From: Strigops habroptila
Taxonomy: Eukaryota; Chordata; Aves; Psittaciformes; Psittacidae
Reading direction: 5' to 3'
Assembly (NCBI RefSeq): GCF_004027225.2
Contig: NW_022651110.1
Coordinates: 310,001-374,000 of the forward strand
DNA length: 64,000 nucleotides
Of this stretch, positions 62,301 through 64,000 are shown in pieces. Under the pieces are notes generated by a model that was not told the origin of the DNA, did not search any database, and saw nothing but the letters and a program-made list of their open reading frames with translations. The position numbers were made by a program, and so were the translations under genes. How positions within the stretch are numbered: the first letter of the stretch is position 1; each line of letters starts with the position of its first letter.

Positions 62301-63687
62301 GGGACACGGACCCTCTGAGGGTGGTACTTACAGAAGCAGAGGAAGAGGGTGTCCACGCACATGCCGTAGACGCTGAAGAACCCGTGGGCAATGAGGTAGG
62401 AGCCCACGATCACCGTCTGAAAGAGGGATTGTGCGGTCACGGCATTCCCTGGCACCCGCCAAGGAGGAAACCTGCTGGATCCCGCATTCCCCAGGGAAAG
62501 GAGGGGAGGGAACGGGGCAGGAGCAGCCCCATTCGGCACAACACAACGGGGTGGAGGCCAGTGTGGGCAGCACGGGGAGGACGAGGCCGGCCGGGACAAA
62601 GAGCTCGTTTCATTGGGGATGGGGAAAACACCTTCAACAAAGACGGTCCTTCAGGGAGCGGAGGGGGATTGGGGCGTCGTGGAAAGGAGCTCTTCCTGCT
62701 GCTCCTGAAGGCACCAAGGGATGGGGAAGGAGCTCACCAGAATAGGGACCCAGTAGTAATTCAGGGTCGGCGCCGTGTCCTCGACCAGCTTTATCCGATG
62801 GGTGAAGAAGAAGAAGGCGAGGATTCCTGGAGAAGCAAAAGGATGGAGGTGCCCATGGGATTGCCCGGCAGGGAAGGTGTGAGAGGGGATGGAAAGGAGC
62901 AGTTCCATGGGAGGGGTGACGAGAGCAGGGTTTGGGGCGGTGGAAGTGGCTGCGAAAGGAGGAACTTCCCGCCTTACCGACACCTCCCACGATGAGGAGT
63001 TTGCCGAGGAAGAGGAGGAAATCCGTGACTTTATCCAACACAGCCACCCTGGGAAGAAGAGAGGGATGAGCCTCCGCATCCGCTCGCTCCCACCCGGCTG
63101 CTGGGAGAGCAGCACCCACCAGCACCCACCTGATGATGTTCCTCATCAGCAGGAAGAAGGCGTTGCGGGCAGAGGCGCAGAAGTTGGTGCCGTAGATGGC
63201 GATCTGGGGCGGGACACCAGGATGAAGGGGCAGAGAAGAGGGAAATGGAGCTGCGCTGGAGCCTCCTCGGGGAGGAGGGCGCAGTTAACCCCATCTGCAA
63301 CTAAATCCCACCCTTCCTCAGCCATTGACAGGTCCCTCAACCCGCCACCTCGGAGAAGCTCCTTCCCAGCGTCCAAGTGTGGCTCAGGTCAAGGCTTAAC
63401 ACTGGAAAGCTTTGTTTTCCCATGACATGGAATGGGTTGGGTTGGAAAGGACCTTAAGATCATCCAGTTCCAGCCCCCTTGACATCAGGGGACACGGTTC
63501 CCAACAGCCCCCCAAAGACACCTCCAAGGGCGCCGAGATGTTCCCCCCCAACCTTGTCGGCACGACCCTTTGGAGCCTCTCACCATGATGTAGGCGTTTC
63601 GGTTGAGGAACTTGATGAACTTCTCCAGGCACCAGAAGCAGCATTTGAGGCAGCCCAGGAGAAACTTGGCGACCTTGTTTTCGGCAG
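59374..63687 (-). CDS. SLC44A2: SLC44A2 (CTL2), choline transporter-like protein 2, 3' part
   Basis: CTL2 is a multi-pass plasma and mitochondrial membrane protein linked to choline and ethanolamine transport. Exons seen: 63687-63584, 63203-63130, 63048-62978, 62826-62738, 62416-62332, then one of two last exons (59480-59374 distal, 61246-61125 proximal). All are GT-AG with closed phases; earlier exons lie right of the window, as no further exon is visible in 63690-64000. Conserved stretches: [23 protein letters not shown], split here as [12 protein letters not shown] and [59 protein letters not shown]. These include three visible hydrophobic segments (the last transmembrane helices). The distal end reads [19 protein letters not shown] and finishes NKGHRDA, matching the longer-known human C-terminus. 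Confidence 0.95.
59660..60008 (+). mobile_element. CR1 LINE fragment
   Basis: Sense CR1: GGGACAGGACAAGGGGAATG, GAGGGTGCTGGGACACTGGG, GATGCCCCATCCCTGGCAGT, with a degenerate tail. It lies between the two alternative SLC44A2 last exons. The rest of that interval, 60010-61120, shows nothing recognisable. Confidence 0.9.
61125..61246 (-). CDS. SLC44A2: SLC44A2 alternative last exon (proximal)
   Basis: Acceptor AAAG then GTGAAGATC; with exon 62416-62332 it yields [19 protein letters not shown] and continues to [10 protein letters not shown] and a stop at 61125-61127. It matches the other human SLC44A2 C-terminal isoform ([10 protein letters not shown] with MSPEL). It is clearly homologous to the distal exon 59480-59374, in the same phase. 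Neither can follow the other, so they are mutually exclusive ends. Confidence 0.9.
61300..62045. repeat. Minisatellite in the SLC44A2 intron before the proximal last exon
   Basis: About 22 copies of a 32-36 base unit, GATGAAGGATGGAGAACATG plus GAGAGAGACAGG or GAGAGGGGCAGG. Purine-rich on the plus strand, so it is pyrimidine-rich on the gene strand just upstream of an acceptor. Confidence 0.97.
63425..63492 (-). mobile_element. Short CR1 LINE tail fragment
   Basis: AATGGGTTGGGTTGGAAAGG followed by ACCTTAAGATCATCCAGTTC, the CR1 3' end in reverse complement. In an SLC44A2 intron. Confidence 0.88.
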
Positions 63688-64000
63688 CTGGAGGAACACA
63701 CGGCAGCGGGTGAGCAGCCAAAGCAGGAGACACCTTCTCTTATAGGAGCAAGTTGAAGGTCCCCGTTGCTGCCTCCATCCCTACAGCCCGCGGCCGGTGT
63801 CCCTGGGGTGGTGGGATGAGCCTCGCACCCGTGCACCCACACTTGTGCTGTTCACGTTGGGTGACCAGTAGAGTCCTACAACCAAGACATGTCTTCCCTA
63901 TGGATCCCCAGGACTGGGGGATTGGCCCAGCAGCGCATCCCACCGCTGCAGGATCCTCCAAGGAAAACCTCCGTTCTCTCCCAAAACAGTGATGCCCCCG

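Overview
The window reads as GC-rich vertebrate nuclear DNA, almost certainly avian and probably from a small gene-dense microchromosome. All genes are multi-exon orthologues of human 19p13.2 genes except one single-exon coding region. Introns are short, about twenty fragments of the CR1 LINE (the dominant repeat of birds and other reptiles) are scattered through them, and many introns carry their own private minisatellite or long homopolymer tract. The species cannot be fixed from the sequence alone.

Layout, left to right: RAVER1 (minus; only the first five coding exons, the rest lies left of base 1); TYK2 (minus; complete, 23 coding exons); DNM2 (minus; complete, 21 coding exons including a 12-base microexon); QTRT1 (plus; 10 exons), divergent from DNM2 across a CCAAT-rich promoter interval; a single-exon beta-1,3-galactosyltransferase-like gene (plus); ILF3 (minus; complete, with separate NF90 and NF110 ends); SLC44A2 (minus; last exons only, with two alternative C-terminal exons; the rest lies right of base 64000). 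I rebuilt exon boundaries by hand from splice sites and reading phase. For TYK2 and ILF3 every phase closes, giving 1175 residues for TYK2 and 894 (NF110) or 708 (NF90) for ILF3. DNM2 and QTRT1 each close only if one homopolymer run is off by one base.

The genes do not form one pathway: cytokine receptor kinase (TYK2), membrane fission GTPase (DNM2), tRNA queuosine modification (QTRT1), Golgi glycosylation (galactosyltransferase), RNA binding and splicing (ILF3, RAVER1) and choline-transporter-like membrane protein (SLC44A2). Gene order differs from human: the SLC44A2-ILF3-QTRT1-DNM2 block is flipped and joined next to TYK2, QTRT1 points the opposite way from its block, and a glycosyltransferase sits in the middle.

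I found no convincing wholly new system. The observations most worth checking are an in-frame upstream ATG that would extend ILF3, a DNM2 microexon and a GC-AG intron, two homopolymer frame breaks in essential genes, sequence differences in TYK2 (a retained SH2 arginine, and AVE in place of APE in the kinase domain), the synteny rearrangement, and the paired C-terminal exons of SLC44A2.
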